Below are positions 22,059-32,885 of a DNA stretch of 64,000 bases, one piece after another. The stretch comes from Isoetes taiwanensis. Taxonomy: Eukaryota > Streptophyta > Lycopodiopsida > Isoetales > Isoetaceae. Under the pieces are notes generated by a model. That model made no database searches. It was not told the DNA's origin and worked only from the letters and a program-made list of their open reading frames with translations. Both the position numbers and the translations under genes were made by a program. The stretch's first letter is position 1. The number at the start of each line of letters is the position of its first letter. The stretch spans positions 91,530 to 155,529 of the forward strand of contig JAJEKV010000535.1 in NCBI GenBank assembly GCA_021234155.1, read 5' to 3'.

Positions 22059-23059
22059 TTCCAATGAGTAGGATCTACAACTGTTCGAAAGCCTCTTCAG
22101 TTGCTTGCTTCCTTGCTCAACATCTCTCAATGTAGAGAAATTCTTGACATTGAAATATTTAAGTGAGGATTGAACCTCGACCAATTGGTTTAAGTGAGGA
22201 TTGAACCCCCACCATGTGAAAACATGTGTCTTATAAAAACACCTCTTAGATGATTAATTTTTATAAATTCCAAACTGATATTTTTATTTTATTTTATTTT
22301 ACCTTCTCTTTGCTCTTTATCACATGTCCGTTCAGGGCAAATGCCTGTTGGCGGTAACACATTTGCAAGCGCCAAGGTCCTGGCTATGGCAAAAATCTGA
22401 CAGCTCTGAGGACGATGCCTTTGTCTTTATGCCTGGCCTGGCTGCAAGATGGGTGACTGGTGGTCTATTCGCAAATTCGTGGGCTTCCTATTGACTGGCT
22501 GGTTCCTTTGCAACCACAGCCATGAGGGATGATGCTTAGAGATCCAGGATCCCAATATATGGGACCTTCAGGCACTCATCGACCTTGAGAACTGATTAGA
22601 TTCATTTGCCCACATGCCACCTTCCCATCTCCATCTTTTATCATAAGCCCTGTATCTCTGTTCCTCTATAAACTTCTGCAGTTCTCCTGGCAATTCTTTC
22701 TTGCCGATCAGAAGCTTTTGTCATGTTTTTATGGTTTTCATCTTTCTGCAATTTGTAAGTACAAACTGTCTTTCTTGCCAATGGCATTAATGAAGCATGT
22801 TTTATCAAATCGCCTTGCTCTTCATTTTTGTTGCAGAAATTGTTCTAATCTGGACCCCTACAAATACTGCCAGGGCGAATTCACTGCGCACTATATGCAA
22901 ATGTTTTTTCTTTTTAGTTCACCGGAGAAAAATGGGAGCAATGTCCAAATTGGGGTAGTCTGAGAGTAAAACTGAGTGCCCAAATCCTTGTTTATGAATC
23001 GCCACTTTCATATATTCTCTATCATTCTTAAGATCGTCTTCTCCTACAAAAGGAAAGAA
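22059..23059. other. No gene recognised
   Basis: Contains an 18-bp direct repeat (TTAAGTGAGGATTGAACC near 22,160 and 22,192). An 81-residue plus frame at 22,718-22,963 has no recognised domain. Confidence 0.5.
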
Positions 23060-23760
23060 GAATCCTTAAAATTCTTATAATCTTGCACATATGCAAGATC
23101 CTTATTCCCTTCACTCAAACCTAGATGAGTAAAATCATTCTTAAGATTCGTAAAAAAAATCCATGTTCTTGTTCTTATGCTTTCATGCTGGAAAGCTTCT
23201 TATTGATGTTTTCATTTACATTCACATCATTCCTACTCATTCCATTCATATGAATTGGAACTAAAGGTTTTTGTTCTTAATAAGAAAAATTCTTACAATC
23301 TTGCATATTGGCAAGATTCTTAGTCAATGCTTCCATTTTGGATGTTTTTCACAAGATTGTCTTCCATGCTCTGATACTAAATGTAATGAACAAGGAACAA
23401 GAAACGCATCTACAAAGAGAGCACGAGTACCTAAACTACATCTCTTATTCCAAGTTAACAAAAACATACACATTTGTGGCCTTTTGTCCATGTGAAAAGG
23501 CATGAACCAAAAGACACGTACAAAAATATTATACACAACAAATACATGTACAAGAATTTAGCGCCGGCGGAGCCGGCGCATGCACCCCTAAGGGTCGGAC
23601 CCAAGTGTGTGATGTGTAGAGCGAGCATTGATCGCATGTATTAAGATATATACTGGGGTGAAAACTTTGACCTAATATATCTTCTTTGGTTTTTTCTTTG
23701 TTAGATTTCTCTCGCCTGTGATATTTCCTCGTGAAGTTCATTCCTTTATTTTTGTTGAAG
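23060..23760 (-). mobile_element. Truncated Ty1/copia LTR with primer binding site
   Basis: On the minus strand, TAGTATCAGAGCATGG (plus 23,364-23,380) matches the initiator-Met primer site and downstream codons of copia elements, with TGG changed to TAG. The putative LTR lies to its right, ending in TTCATTACA on the minus strand, and holds a GC hairpin at 23,561-23,579 (GCGCCGGC, loop GGA, GCCGGCGC). A degenerate repeat of about 50 bp (AATCTTGCA...TGCAAGAT) lies at 23,060 and 23,290. No second LTR was found, so this is a remnant. Confidence 0.6.
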
Positions 23761-25394
23761 GTGCTTGTTTATAGGCTATCAGAATATTGTAGAATGCCCT
23801 AGAGTGTGTTGATATGTGGGTGAATTGAAAATGCTTGATCAAAGCCTAGTGAAACCACTGGTCAATTATTTGGTCAATTCCCTAGGCAAACTCTCGTTCA
23901 AGTTCTAGTGAAAGACCAGATGCATGGTATTCGGCGTATTAGGATTGTATACGGCTGCATGTATTATGCAAAACTAGGATTGGTGTCTTTTCAAATATCT
24001 GTTGGGCTAGGTTAGCAACTTAAAGACGGGCCCATTGTTAGTAATAAAACAACTTAGCGGTCATTGCCATGTGCAAGTCTAGTATCTAATGTCCATGCTA
24101 TCAGGTTGACCTTAAATGTGGTTCTTCACTAAACCGTTAGGATTTCCAGTCATAAGGCTCCAATGGCTAACCTAGTCTTCCTTGATGCTTAAATGTGACA
24201 GTTTAGACTTGTATGTGGGCTGGTTCAAAGGTGTTCATTGGCATATATTTCTTGTCCTTGATTTTGTAATATAGTATGTTTTATATTGGTCTAGAAAGGA
24301 TTTGCTTTCTCACATTGTACTGTATGAAAACTACAACTCCATAACATAAAGTTTAAACTTATAGTTCTTGTTTTCCTGGTAGTGCAAATGGTATTACTAT
24401 ACCAAAGTTTTAACTTTGAAATACTTGAAGCAATAAATCAAATGCGATGTGCTCATTTGTATTCTAGGCAATCAAAGCATTGGGCGAAGTTGCCTACATA
24501 ACGAATTCAGATGGAGAGTCTGGAGTTCTTTTAGCAATGGGTGGGATAGCTTGCTATCCGAGCATCTAATGCCTTTTTATTATTGCTTAGGTAATGTATA
24601 CATGTTAAGGTCAACCACACTATTGTCGATAAATATTTAGCATCCTAGGAATTGATGGCATGGTGGTGATTTGTTCATCTGTCACAACGAGGATCATTGC
24701 CTAGCTGGGTCTCGTCATTGTTGTCATGGATAGGATATTTTTTATTGCATTTGTGCATCTATGGAAGGCTGTGGTGTTGGGTCTTGCTTGTGGTTTATTG
24801 GCAACAACAATGGCGTTGCAAAGAATTTGGCAGTGCCATTGTTATATACTAAGGAAGCGAGGACCATTATTACATACTAAGTACTAACAAAGCGAGAGAG
24901 TCGAGAAGGGTTAGACCTACTTTCATATAATGTCTGTAGAGCAATATGAGGGTAATTATTGCATTTGTAAATGTGCGTCATCTATGTTCTTATGGTAGGT
25001 CGATGGTTTTTCTTCTTATGCCATTTATATTATTGAGCATTCAATACAATGAGGAAAAAATGCCGATTACCTTGGATTCATATTTTGTTTTGAAAGTTCT
25101 TTTTTTCAAGAACATATAGTCAAAAATCTACATGGTGAAAAATCTACATGGTGAAAATCTATAGTTCATAAAGCTATCGGCCTTAGAGATACACAGCAGG
25201 AGATACTTTCGATTGTAATTTTCATTCCAATTTGGCTCATACTGTGCAGAATCTGATGCAGCTCATACTGTGCTTGCCAAAAATCTTGAGGCTGGCCCTG
25301 TACATTGAAATATCAAATTTCTGAATTTGAGAGTTTCTCTTGTAGCAAGCGCATAAGATTCTTGAATCCATCCACGAGTTTCGGAAGGAGTCTT
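23761..25394. other. No gene recognised
   Basis: Moderately AT-rich sequence with short broken frames and no repeat structure that I could identify. Confidence 0.5.
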
Positions 25395-25490
25395 AATTTG
25401 CATGAGGAGAAAATTTCGCGATGAAATTTTCTGGCGGCCGCCAGCTGACCTCCAGAAAATTTCAAGCGAAATTTTTTTCTCATGCAAATT
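25395..25490. repeat. 96-bp imperfect hairpin
   Basis: Arms run from AATTTGCATGAG to CTCATGCAAATT with long matching inner blocks (GAAAATTTCGC / GCGAAATTTTTTTC and ATGAAATTTTCTGG / CCAGAAAATTTCA). The centre holds CTGGCGGCCGCCAG, a perfect 14-bp palindrome. A MITE-like or small-RNA precursor structure is possible; neither is shown. Confidence 0.8.
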
Positions 25491-27071
25491 ACCGGACGAA
25501 ATTTCAATCAGCTTGAAATTTTGCCCTTTCTTGAGGCTCGAATGCGTTCCGATCTGTAGCAGTTCTTTTCCTATCTTGTCTTTAGAAAGTTCCTCAGATT
25601 TTGATGAAGCTTGGGCGCAGTAGAGGCTGGTGCAGGCCGGAAATCTTGAGTGCAGTATTAGAAGCTCAACAATCGGCTGAAGAAACAGAGATCCGCTAAA
25701 GAAAGAAATAGAAATCGGCTGAAGAAATAGAGGCAAGAAATAGAGATGTAGGCGGCGCCGCCCAAAAATTCGGCACGCAACCAACAGGGTATTTCGGTTT
25801 ATAAAAACCGGATCAAAAGGGGTATAATTTCAAGGTGATTGAAATTTCGTGGCCAAAAAATCTGAACAAAAACTCTTTGACGAAGTGCAACCAACATGCG
25901 AATTTGGCACTCTGATCCCTCAGAAAGAATGAGTCGGATTCTTGGGAAATGATGAGATTCTTAAGCAATTTTACCCTGGGCAGTGGTAATTTGCCACAAA
26001 TGTATCTTGAAATCAATCCCCAAATCTAAGTTTGCGCTGATGAACGGTAGCCGAATTTGATAGAATGATTGTGCAACACTGATCAATCGCAACAATGCAC
26101 AAATTTGCGGAGTTAGACCTCAAATTTAAGCAGTAAAATCTGCCGAAATTTTGCTCAAAATTTGATCGATTTTTTTACCTTAACGGATATACAAATTTGA
26201 CAGATACACAAATTTGCAGAATTTGCACCCAATTTAAGCACTAGAACCTGCCTGAGCAGTGCTGGGCGTCTGATTGAGCTATGGCCGATCCGGCAACTGT
26301 AATTTTGTGTCAGGCCGGCTTTGGCTCTTGCTCTGAGGGCTGCAAATCAGAGGTTCGCTCTAAACGCAATTCACATTTTATGCTGTTAAGATGTAACTTC
26401 CAATCCTTTCTCTATTTGTGTATACTCTTCTTGTTCCGACATGCTTCCAATACGCAGAACCCAAGCTTGCATATGTAAGAAGGCGGATCAAATTGAGAGA
26501 GTAGAAATTCCATTTTCACATGGAAGAAGGCACTCTGAACTCTAATGGAATCAGGCCTATAAATTGCAATCAAACTCTAATCTAATTTTCAAACTAAACT
26601 TAGAAAAATTACCTCTTTACGCATGTTCACAGAATCAAAATCCGGGGGATGCCGGAGTGTCTACAAAGCCTAACCCTATAAACTCAACGCAGGATTCATC
26701 GACCTTTTAGCCCTGAATCCTTCCTCTTTTTTTAGTATGGCATCCTCGAAGCTTTTTTAAACTCCTCTAAACCTGATTCCGAAGCTATATGGACGCCATA
26801 CTTTTACGAAAAGCTCCTCCATTCTCCTCTAACGGAGTAGAGCCAAAACTTCCCATTAATCCATCGAATTCATATCATCCAAAAACCATAGAGAATTCCA
26901 ATTTTTTTTTTTCTAGTAATCTTATATTTAATTAGATAGATAAACATATATCTCATTTTGTCCTACAAGAAATTTATCGCGACGGTCTTTTCCTAAATTA
27001 TCATAAGGAACTTTTGTGTTAATTCGAGAATGGTGTGAAAGAAGGCCGCAAACATTTGTTTAGTTCCTAGC
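25491..27071. other. No gene recognised
   Basis: Includes a small repeat of ATCGGCTGAAGAAA at 25,673 and 25,717. The 65-residue plus frame at 26,281-26,478 has no recognised domain. Confidence 0.5.
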
Positions 27072-27425
27072 CTATTCAACTGGATCCATTATAGCATTCC
27101 TAACCTGTTCAATTAAATCCACTATGTTTTTAACAATGAGAAATAAAACACGCGCAGTTAAACTCATTATTAACCATTTGTGAAGATGGGGGCACTCTGA
27201 TTCACTTGGAAATTCTAAGCCCCCAACTTCAATCAGTGCTGACAGCCATACCACAAATGGGAAAAGAGCAATATCAGCAAATCCTATGGTTGTGCCGTTA
27301 AAAAATGGCCCTTCTACCTTGCTTAGAGCTCCATCCAATATTATGGCATTGTCCACAAAATCTTTCTTTCTCTTCTCCTTCTCTTCAGCTGTGCCTCTCA
27401 TTGCTTTGAAAGCAGAATCCACAAA
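27072..27425 (-). CDS. Glutathione S-transferase, C-terminal exon (Lambda-like)
   Basis: GSTs conjugate or reduce substrates with glutathione in the cytosol. A minus-strand acceptor TTTCAG at 27,426-27,431 opens a frame of 117 residues beginning FVDSAFKAMRG and ending IEQVRNAIMDPVE. It contains LSKVEGPFFNGTTIGFADIA then FPFVVWLSALIEVGG and CPHLHKW, the all-helical C-terminal domain with the N-capping/hydrophobic-staple region (GPFFxGxxxxxADIA). This resembles plant Lambda-class GSTs. Upstream exons with the thioredoxin fold and active-site residue were not found within 1.1 kb, so the gene may have long introns or be a fragment. The ORF itself is uninterrupted. Confidence 0.75.
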   Translation of the reverse strand, partial: FVDSAFKAMRGTAEEKEKRKKDFVDNAIILDGALSKVEGPFFNGTTIGFADIALFPFVVWLSALIEVGGLEFPSESECPHLHKWLIMSLTARVLFLIVKNIVDLIEQVRNAIMDPVE

Positions 27426-28573
27426 CTGAAACAGATTACAACATTTGAATAAATCAGAAGTCAGATCTACAGTTGAATTCTCACTCAAAAATCAGATCTA
27501 CAGTTGAATACTCATCACTGTAGACATCATAAACAATAAATAGGGCAAATGAGAAAGAAAGATAGGCCATAAAATAAGGTGATTATATGAAATTGTGCAG
27601 ACTCCAGATTCTAATTCTAGGAAAGATATATCTGCCCCTAGATCGTTATGCATTCTGAGAGTGAGACATCTTTATGCAGTTCAAAATGCTTGTAAGACAG
27701 ATCTATGAGTGTATCGTGTTTTAGCAAAGCACATCAAGTAGAAAAGGTCTAATGCTTCAATATAATACCAGAATGTTGCCATCGTAACAAGGTACAAAAC
27801 CTTCAGTTATTTCTTTAAGTCCAAATAACTCCTTACATCAAACATATATCCAATAAATAGAATCTAAAAGCTCAAATCAATGTGTACATTACATGATGTT
27901 AGCCCAGAGCTTGTGTATCCCAAAGAATTGTCTAGATCCACCTAATTTTTGCGCAGATACGTGAGGGGCAATTCAGCTGCAATAAGTGCACAAAAGTTTC
28001 AAAATATAGATGACAATAATTGCAACCAAATATCTAATCAACAAAGCAAAACATGAGAATTACCTGTTCATACAGATTATTGTTTGAGTATAAGCAAAAA
28101 GACATGGTTTTGCTTTGCAACAATGCTCCAAAGTTCAACTAAGCATTGAACTAAGTTGCAAATTGGCTCACGTTCTAAACTGTGTTTTTGCATATGGAAT
28201 CCCTTTACAGCAATGATACTGCCAAGTCTTTTTCTTCTTGATCAGAAAGAAGGGGGGAATAAATTTCCGGCAATAAGGAGATGAAGGGTTTTGAACCCTA
28301 AGCTGCAACATATGTTATGTTTGGCCGTTTTACAACATGCTCTAATTGTTGCATGCTAACATTTGTGGCTAGAAGACATAAAACCAGGACAAAATAAAGA
28401 ACAAAAAAGACCCAACTTACAGGGTTATCCATTTGAGTCCGTATCAGTGCTGCTTGGACCCTATTCCAAAGCCAACCAAGCCGAACTTGTTTGCTGCCAT
28501 GAAGATAGAATATCGAAGGAGGAATCCTGTACTGATGCTTGATTTTCGTTAGCATCAGAAACATTATCCCACT
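27426..28573. other. Intron or intergenic DNA
   Basis: AT-rich. No GST N-terminal exon and no further NEK exon recognised. Confidence 0.5.
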
Positions 28574-29164
28574 CTAACCTGGGCCTTTTTCCTGTTCTTT
28601 GAATCTTAGCCGCAGGTCAGAGTTTCTACCGGAGTCCATGTTGGTGGGCTGGTAGAAACTGGCTCGATAATCTGGACAGGCAAGGGCTATGCTACATTGC
28701 GAAGGAAAAGGGGCTATGGCCGGCAAGAAATGCTTTTCCTTGTGCCCCACAATATAGGGATGCTTAATTCTTGCAAGCAGAGCCATCTGCAAAATGCAGG
28801 TACGCTTATATTAGAACCATATAGCATCTCATGCCATCAGTTCCATGAGTCACCGTGCCACAATGTTGAGAAAATGCAATATACGGTAACTCTCAGCAGA
28901 ACTTACTTCTTGATGTGCAGATCTCCCGCATCTGTCTGTTTGGCGAGCAAGTCTAATCTTCTTCAGAACATACCTGCGATGGCAACATCAGCATTAATCC
29001 CGATCTCAAGCATCGACACAGATGCTTAACAACATAAGAATCGAAAGAAGATGAAGCCAGGTACTTGGGCTTTCGTCTTACTTCTTTTTTTCCGCTTTGT
29101 GATAAACCAATATGGCAGACCCAAATCCGCCTCCAAGAGGTCCTCTGGCAGCTGGTTGAGCCAT
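28574..29164 (-). pseudogene. NEK-type Ser/Thr kinase, N-lobe exons only
   Basis: Three minus-strand exons join in frame. Exon 1 (29,082-29,164): MAQPAARGPLGGGFGSAILV then YHKAEKK, the glycine-loop region. Donor AA|GTAAGAC. Exon 2 (28,907-28,973): begins YVLKKIRLARQTDRC and ends RSAHQE, with the catalytic lysine of the LKKIRLARQ block; donor GTAAGT. Exon 3 (from 28,786): MALLARIKHPYIVGHKE. The order GSAILVxHKxEKKK / YVLKKIRLARQTDRC / MALxARxxHPYIV is diagnostic of plant NEK kinases, which act on microtubules. After GHKE the similarity stops, and no HRD or DFG motif follows. The usual MxxYExxExIGxG start is also missing. It is a partial copy, probably a pseudogene. Confidence 0.8.
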
Positions 29165-31269
29165 CCAAGAGGCCTTCAGATGGCTGCAGTTACTTCCAGT
29201 TTCGGCCCTTTCTGAGTTCTTCTATCCTGTGCCGTTTAGAATTGAGTTTCTTCAAGACTTCTTGTTGCTGCCAAATCCTTGCAGTACCCACAACTGCGAT
29301 GGCGACCGGAGGCCTAATCTTTAAACTGCTGTTTCTATAGAGGCAGTTCCGGCAGGGAACTTCCTTAAGACCTTAAATCCCTTCTTTAGATCTGGTCAAA
29401 TCGGCCCAGACCCTTAGAATCGGCCTGCTTCAAATCCGATTTCCCCACAATCCGACCCTGGCTTAACCTTTCGATTTTTTTTGCTTGGCAATGGTCGATT
29501 CAAGCATGAATCCGAGAGATGATCTTGAAGACCACGGAATTTGCTGCCGCCAGGGTCGTGACCGTCCACTATAGCTTGTGGAGGAAGAAAGAAAGATTGA
29601 TTGCAGGGGAAGAAAGAAAGGGGGCAGGGAGAGCACGGCGACGTCACATTAATGGAATTTAGTTTCTCATTTTTTTAATTTTTAAAGGGCACGTGTCATG
29701 CCCACATTTTTTTTCAGGGTGGAAATATTAGGCTCAAACAGAAATTGTACCTGCTTTATATATGTATTGAAAATTCCTTACAGAGCATCACTATATGGAT
29801 AAGTTCTTGGTCTCTCAAAAAAATATGGACCCTTGGAGGGGCAGGAGTTTATGAAGGATGTGCCATTGTTTGGCAAGGTCAGCATTCATGGTACTATAGG
29901 TCCAATCCACAAGTTTCCCATATGGCCAAGGGTTATCAAGTACTTTATTACAAGCTTAATTGATGAAGATCATATTGTATGCGAGTGGTATATAAACAGT
30001 CTGTTATCCCAAGGGGATATGTTATTTGGAATGAAGTCAATATCTATAGTTGGGAACAAGGCCTTGATTGAAATGCATCTGGATATAGTTCGCCTTTATG
30101 AAATTTCTCTCTTCAAGGTGGCAGGGAATCTGGCACAGCTCCCCCGCAGAGCACTCTTACCAGGGCATTAGGATAAACTTACTCATAATTGTAGGTATTA
30201 CAAAACTGGAAGGGGCCCTGAGGAAAGGAAGAAGATTTTCCAACTTTATGGACTCCAAAAGATCATGCAAGTATTGCATAAGATCCATGGAGGTGAGTGA
30301 AGAAGCAGTTTTTGCCCGAACATTGAAGACAGGATACAAAAAGAGGGCGGCGAAATCGGTTGAATGGGCTAGCTCATGGCTCAAAAAACATCTCTTCATG
30401 AGGCTTTTCATCGTCTTCAAGTTGTTTTCAAAGCTTGAAAAAGGTTGGAGGGTGTTCTGGGTGTTGTTCCCTTTAGGTGGGACTGTGTGATGAGGATGTA
30501 ACCATTATGACAGCACGACCACCATGGTCTTTTCGTCCACTGTAATATATATTGTAGTGATCTCGTTTATGAATAAAAATTCTTTCAAGTCTGACACTTC
30601 GTCTTGTATGAGTAAACAATTTCCTTATTTTTTTTATGTGCTTTTGCTTTTCTCGACTCGCCATCTAAGAAAAAAGAGGCAAAATGTCTTCGTAAAGGGT
30701 CAAACCTCACACGAATAAACTCTTCTTTTTAATGATTAATTAGGCCGAAAGCACTTCGCATATTCTTCTCGTTTAAAATAAGAGGGTTCCAAAAAGAATG
30801 GGAATCGCCTGAGACCCACTTTAATTAAATGCTACTTATAAGCCCAAATGAAACCTAGGAATTAAACCCCATCATAAAATACCAAAAAAAAAAAAGAAAC
30901 TAAAAGTAACCCAACTAGGGGTTCTGAGGCCAAGGGTCAGAAATGAGTGCTGCTCCTCCCCTGTACACTGCCCATTTTTTCTGGAGTCTTGCCTCTTGCA
31001 CCTTTGCACAACTCCTCATGCCATTGGATTAACTGAACTGGGGAGAGATCTTCTTGTACAGAAGAATGCGTGCCCTTGAGGTGACTCCCATATTGTGCTA
31101 TTTGAAGCTCTTAAGGTGACTCCAATGTTGTGCTAGATGTGTGCTATCTTGTTTCTAAACTCTGTGCACTATCCTTGACCCCTTCCTGCCTCTTTACATC
31201 TACTCTCTACGTGTTGTTGTGCCTCAGCTCCTGGGAATTATAGCATTTCATCTGTCTACACCATGGCAG
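29165..31269. other. No recognised gene; two weak plus-strand frames
   Basis: Frames at 29,833-30,171 (112 residues, MEGQEFMKDVPLFGKVSIHG...) and 30,098-30,490 have no recognised domain. A G-box-like CACGTGTC lies at about 29,690. Confidence 0.4.
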
Positions 31270-31279
31270 CGTCGGCTCG

Positions 31280-31378
31280 GGAAATAATGGCACTACAATC
31301 TACACCAATAATTCACATCAATAATTTTACTTCACTATAAAAGCAGCTCCATTTGGTGGTAGAGGTCATTCATTTCCC
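31280..31378 (+). promoter_or_regulatory. Core promoter and 5' UTR of small gene 1
   Basis: TATAAAAG at 31,336-31,343, 43 bp before the ATG, with ACCAATAATTCACATCAATA upstream (CCAAT-like). Nearly identical to the region before small gene 2. Confidence 0.75.
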
Positions 31379-31606
31379 ATGGCTTCCTTGTCTCCTCGTC
31401 TGGAGCACATCCAAACCATCAAGTGCTACACGATTGGTGAATGCGAGAGAAAGGGTGTCAAACTTGATCCCTATCTGCAATCCAAAGCTGATGGTCCTGA
31501 GATTCGTTGCCTCGAGCTCACTCGTGTTGTGATCCACCTATATTGGCTTCCTGATCAGGAGATCTATGAGCTGAATGCCATCACCTCAGCAGGTGTTGAT
31601 GAGTGA
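31379..31606 (+). CDS. Small tandem-duplicated protein, copy 1 (unknown)
   Basis: A 75-residue, single-exon ORF. The body reads LDPYLQSKADGPEIRC, LTRVVIHLYWLP and YELNAITSAGVDE. It shares this core with the next gene at 32,006: LDPYLQSKADG-x-EIRC, LTRV-x-IHL-x-WLP, YE-x2-x-ITSAG-x-D-E. No signal peptide or membrane segment. A real TATA promoter at the right distance and a conserved core with third-position changes support a functional gene. I do not recognise the family; size and lack of introns suggest a small soluble protein. Confidence 0.7.
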   Translation: MASLSPRLEHIQTIKCYTIGECERKGVKLDPYLQSKADGPEIRCLELTRVVIHLYWLPDQEIYELNAITSAGVDE

Positions 31607-31904
31607 ATCAGTGATGACTTGTGTACCTGTTAAGGATATAATGATATGAGCACTTCTGAAATATGTAAGGATGTATAAGCATAATGAATATTATTCGATG
31701 TATCGAACCTGAGTAATTTGTAACGACGTGCTCTTCGACCTCCACTTTTTCTGCAAGCAGTCCCTAATTTCAAGCACACCTAATTTACTCAAGCACAAAT
31801 ACTTTTACCTTACTAAAATCCAAGATACAAAACATGATTTCACATGCCACATATATCCATATAAAATATGCATTATACTTGTACGTGTACATGAGTCTTG
31901 TACA

Positions 31905-32005
31905 CGCTCAATAATGGCGCTACAATCTACACCAATAATTCACATCAATAACTTTACTTCACTATAAAAGCAGCTCCATTCGGCGGTAGAGGTCATTCAT
32001 CTCCC
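31905..32005 (+). promoter_or_regulatory. Core promoter and 5' UTR of small gene 2
   Basis: TATAAAAG at 31,963-31,970, again 43 bp from the ATG. About 100 bp align with the gene 1 promoter with only a handful of differences. Confidence 0.75.
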
Positions 32006-32248
32006 ATGGATTATTCGCCATCTTCTGTGCACCACATCGAGGAGATCAAGTGCTCAATGAGCTACAATGATCTTGTCGGTTGCCAAATAAGGGGTATTCT
32101 TCTTGATCCCTACCTGCAATCCAAAGCTGATGGTGCTGAGATTCGTTGCCCCGGGCTAACTCGTGTTATGATCCACCTTATTTGGCTTCCTGAGCGCAAT
32201 AGCTATGAGATATCAGGGATCACCTCTGCAGGTGCTGATGATGAGTGA
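32006..32248 (+). CDS. Small tandem-duplicated protein, copy 2 (unknown)
   Basis: An 80-residue ORF. Core: LDPYLQSKADGAEIRC, LTRVMIHLIWLP, YEISGITSAGADDE. Its first 30 residues (MDYSPSSVHHIEEIKCSMSY) diverge from copy 1 far more than the promoter or the core does. That pattern suggests a recent tandem duplication with a fast-changing N-terminal part. Two cysteines are shared (in IKC and EIRC). Function unknown. Confidence 0.7.
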   Translation: MDYSPSSVHHIEEIKCSMSYNDLVGCQIRGILLDPYLQSKADGAEIRCPGLTRVMIHLIWLPERNSYEISGITSAGADDE

Positions 32249-32885
32249 ATCACCTATTCAGCAATGTATATTGTAGTGATATTCTGGTATATAAGATATA
32301 GTAATGCATAAGAGCACTTAACAAGGTTGCAAATTAAATGGGAGTGTTGCAGCACTCCTGTTTCAAAGATTCCTATAGAAAAAGCACGTCACTTCAAAAA
32401 TTGGGCTTTTTTAAGAGAGGTTTAAAGTTTCAGGAGTATCAATTTTTTTTTGGGCCTATTTTTGGGGTATTCTTTGGACACGACTTTGGTTTTTTGGAGT
32501 TAAGCACGTGAAAATAGCAGAATTGAGACATGAGTACGTAATTTTATAGAGGTGGATGTAAAAAAAACACAAATTTAGTAAACATAATAATAATAATTTC
32601 ATTACTGTTTTTGTGTTATATCAATAATGACAATCAATAATAAATGTCAATCAGTAGCCACAACATAAATCCGTCAGAGATCTAAATTAAAATCTTCTTC
32701 ATTCTTCTTTTTTGGTCTCAAATTTTGATCGACTCTATCTTTTCACCTTTCTCCGGTGACTTAGGCTTTTCTCAGATTGGTGGTTGCTTCCAGTATTGTA
32801 GCTAGAGCAACTTCTTTCAGCTCTGCAAATGTAGCTTCGTCTTCGAAAGAGCTTGTAAAAGGAGATCATCTTCTAAGATGTCATC
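32249..32885. other. Intergenic, no gene recognised
   Basis: AT-rich, between the tandem small genes and the 3' end of the methyltransferase locus. Confidence 0.5.

Noticed and set aside
23271-23505. Small plus-strand genes in the copia remnant
   Set aside because: They overlap the LTR/primer-site junction read on the opposite strand.
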